Assembly (NCBI GenBank): GCA_039806955.1 | Contig: JBDHQI010000019.1 | Location: 11,710 to 75,709 of the forward strand | From: JADLHS01 sp039806955 | Lineage (GTDB): Bacteria; Verrucomicrobiota; Verrucomicrobiia; Limisphaerales; JADLHS01 | DNA: 64,000 bases | Reading direction: 5' to 3' | Shown: positions 62,351 to 64,000 of the stretch, one piece after another | Layout of the letters: every line of letters starts with the position of its first letter | How positions within the stretch are numbered: the first letter of the stretch is position 1 | Translations under genes and position numbers: made by a program | Notes under the pieces: generated by a model | The model's input: the letters and a program-made list of their open reading frames with translations, nothing else | Told to the model about the DNA's origin: nothing | Databases searched by the model: none

Positions 62351-63685
62351 GTGTCAGCACCACCTCGCACGCCAGCCCTAAAGTTTTCACCCACCCAGAC
62401 TCAATCCCGATGCCAGTCAAATCGGCTGCGGCTGCGCGCTGGCCTTAGTCTGGCATTTTGCGCCATCCTGACTGCCTCGTGCGCGCTGCTGGGCGTCAAG
62501 GAACAAGTGAAACAAATCAGCGCCCACGGCGTGCTCGCGTTGCAGGTGACCAACCTGTCACTCACGGCCACCAACTACGCGCTGGCCTTGAGCCGGGACG
62601 CGTACGGCACGAATGAAATGGTCGGCTTCCAAGTGATCGGCCCGGACGGCCTGGCCTTGTTTCTTTTGCTCCAGAACCGGACCTACGATGTCGGCGCCTT
62701 CACCGATCTCAATGGCAATCGTGCTTACGACGTCGGCGAGCCGGCCCAACTGCTGCGCGGGCTGCAGCCCGTTCCCCTGGCCGCCACCGGCGAACGCACC
62801 CAACCCCTCCCAATGGTCTTGAGCACCGACGCCGACCTACCCCGCAGCCAGACCTATACGTTGCCGCGCGAGAATCCCGAGTTGGGCGAGGCGCTGCCAG
62901 TAACGCTCGGGGGTATCGCGGATCTGGAGGACCCGAAATTTTCGTCCACCGCCGGTGAGAGCGGCATGTGGAAACCCTTTGAGTTTATCCTGCATTACGG
63001 CATCGGGGTTTATTTCCTCGAACCATACCAGCCCGGGAAGACTCCGGTGCTCTTTGTGTATGGCATCTCCGGTTCGGCGCAGGACTGGCGCGTGATGATG
63101 GAGAAACTGGATCGCAAGCGCTATCAACCCTGGTTCTTTCAATACCCGAGCGGATTGCGCCTTGAAAAATCGGCCAATGCGCTTTCCAGCGCGATCCTGT
63201 TGCTCAAACAACGGTATGGATTCAAGACGCTGGACGTGGTGGCGCACAGCATGGGCGGCCTCGTCTCGCGCGGAGCCATTCAACGCACCATCCGCCTGAC
63301 CGGAACCAATTTCATCCCCCATTTCGTCACCATCTCGACGCCGTGGGGCGGACACCAGGCCGCGGAACTGGCGGTGAAGCATCTCAGCTTTCCCGTGCCG
63401 TCATGGCGCGACATGGCCCCCGGCAGCGCCTACCTGACCGAGATCCTTTCCGCGCCCCTGCCGGCAGGCACGCGCCACGATATGCTGTTCAGTTACAAAA
63501 GCTCGGGTGGACTGGGTTTACCGGACGAGAATGACGGCGTCGTGGCCGTGGTCAGTGAATTGAAGTCCGAGGTTCAGGAACAGGCCGCCAGTGTGTTGGG
63601 CGTTTTTGAAGACCACATGGGCATTCTGAATTCCCCTATCACCTTGCAACGCGTGGAGAAATCGCTGGCCAGTCCGGAACGCTGA
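62351..63685 (+). CDS. alpha/beta-hydrolase lipoprotein (lipase/esterase-like)
   Basis: A 444-residue predicted lipoprotein. After a basic start, a hydrophobic core and lipobox (FCAILTASC) place the lipidated Cys near residue 44. An N-terminal beta-rich domain (about 70-210) precedes an alpha/beta-hydrolase with the oxyanion stretch VYGISGSAQDW, the nucleophile in AHSMGGLVSRG, a likely acid in DENDGVVAV and the His in EDHMGILNS. Substrate unknown; lipid or ester hydrolysis at the envelope is likely. No ATG lies in frame, so GTG at 62351 is chosen, with TTG at 62303 as alternative. Confidence 0.87.
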   Translation: MSAPPRTPALKFSPTQTQSRCQSNRLRLRAGLSLAFCAILTASCALLGVKEQVKQISAHGVLALQVTNLSLTATNYALALSRDAYGTNEMVGFQVIGPDGLALFLLLQNRTYDVGAFTDLNGNRAYDVGEPAQLLRGLQPVPLAATGERTQPLPMVLSTDADLPRSQTYTLPRENPELGEALPVTLGGIADLEDPKFSSTAGESGMWKPFEFILHYGIGVYFLEPYQPGKTPVLFVYGISGSAQDWRVMMEKLDRKRYQPWFFQYPSGLRLEKSANALSSAILLLKQRYGFKTLDVVAHSMGGLVSRGAIQRTIRLTGTNFIPHFVTISTPWGGHQAAELAVKHLSFPVPSWRDMAPGSAYLTEILSAPLPAGTRHDMLFSYKSSGGLGLPDENDGVVAVVSELKSEVQEQAASVLGVFEDHMGILNSPITLQRVEKSLASPER

Positions 63686-63750
63686 GCGAGCCGCTGGATA
63701 CATAATGACTCTGAACTGGAGATCGTCATCCGATTGACATAGCCTTTTCG

Positions 63751-63905
63751 CGCGCCGAAGGCGCGGTCCTCAACCACAAGCACACCGAACGGCTCTACCG
63801 TGAGGAACAACTCTCCTTGTGCGCCAGAAGCTCCGGAAAAAACTCCCCGCCCACGCCCGCGTGCCGTTCCCACCTGCCACCCGCCCCAACAAACGCTGGC
63901 GGCAC
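63751..63905 (+). pseudogene. IS3-family transposase (orfB) fragment, frameshifted
   Basis: One frame gives RAEGAVLNHKHTERLYREEQLSL, and a shifted frame continues KLRKKLPAHARVPFPPATRPNKRW. Together they match the N-terminal part of IS3-family OrfB transposases (NHKRVYRLYRE ... RKK ... P.TRPNQRW). The shift around 63831-63840 breaks it. No orfA or downstream catalytic domain is seen, so it is a small remnant. Confidence 0.7.
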
Positions 63906-64000
63906 GAATACAACCAAACCCGCCCCTAGCAGCCTGTCGGACTTAGGGAACGCAATTTTAGCAAAGTGGATTGAACAGTTGCTGGGCGTGCGCGTCTGAA
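63906..64000. other. right-edge sequence with a possible IS terminal motif
   Basis: Contains CTAGCAGCCTGTCGGACTTA at 63926-63945, which looks like a terminal inverted repeat of some insertion sequences as I remember them. The second end, if any, lies outside the window, so this is unconfirmed. Confidence 0.3.

Noticed and set aside
62190..62420. N-terminal extension of cardiolipin synthase
   Set aside because: It would translate the 20-bp tandem repeats; the first membrane helix begins right after the ATG at 62189.
63817..63999. Open frame of 60 codons at the right edge as a gene
   Set aside because: It runs across the frameshifted IS3 fragment and into a possible IS end; the Pro/Thr-rich translation comes from the shifted frame.

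Overview
The window most resembles the chromosome of a Gram-negative member of the PVC group, probably a verrucomicrobium (inference, no rRNA gene is present). Supporting signs are lipoprotein signals, a type II pseudopilin with a C-terminal H/DG motif, a Tat-exported Gfo/Idh/MocA oxidoreductase, a sulfatase, a LamG multi-domain exoprotein, bacillithiol genes, the MEP isoprenoid pathway and an IspG of the long form. GC content is moderately high and genes are densely packed with many ATGA stop/start overlaps. Shine-Dalgarno sites are often not obvious, so several starts were chosen from homology and overlaps.

Layout. 1-6 kb: the 3' end of a UvrD/PcrA-type helicase, a winged-helix-like protein, a HEAGH membrane protein, an EVE-domain protein, YggS, a small unknown, a lipoprotein and an EamA transporter. 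6-14 kb: phosphoglucomutase and a block of exported proteins (Gfo/Idh/MocA, GHL10-type glycoside hydrolase, EF-hand protein, large putative glycosidase). 14.1-14.7 kb: an apparent scar with a cas10/cmr2-like N-terminal remnant and small palindromic repeats. 14.7-22.6 kb: a tight operon with a DUF2911 protein, an exported PIG-L/LmbE deacetylase, a one-helix protein, an SSS symporter, a short BshC-like protein, BshB1 and BshA, i.e. a bacillithiol operon with a possible uptake arm. 22.7-31.3 kb: ABC-2 permease, LamG exoprotein, xseB-dxs and an MFS transporter.

31.5-34.2 kb: a metal-homeostasis neighbourhood. A ZIP transporter and a Fur/Zur regulator form one operon behind a perfect palindrome; next to it lies a dksA-like/rpmG/rpsR operon whose three products have lost most or all zinc-ligand cysteines. 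34.3-38 kb: a Ser/Thr kinase, a putative N-carbamoylputrescine amidase and ilvD. 38.2-45.3 kb: an eight-gene co-directional run (HTH-PBP-like regulator, pseudopilin, DNRLRE-type surface protein, THEP1-like NTPase, FecCD/BtuCD-type ABC importer with its binding protein, methyltransferase). It reads as a metal-oxyanion or metal-chelate uptake operon, and a molybdate/tungstate MolABC type is my favoured guess.

45.4-50.7 kb: an SDR, xylose isomerase, tRNA-Ala(CGC), a small membrane-anchored protein, a TrpG/PabA-type amidotransferase and a sulfatase. 51-60 kb: secA and the conserved envelope/isoprenoid cluster cdsA-dxr-rseP-ispG, then tRNA-Thr(TGT). 60-64 kb: VanZ-like protein, cardiolipin synthase, a 20-bp tandem repeat, a lipase-like lipoprotein and, at the right edge, a frameshifted IS3-family transposase fragment. 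No CRISPR array, rRNA or intact mobile element was seen.
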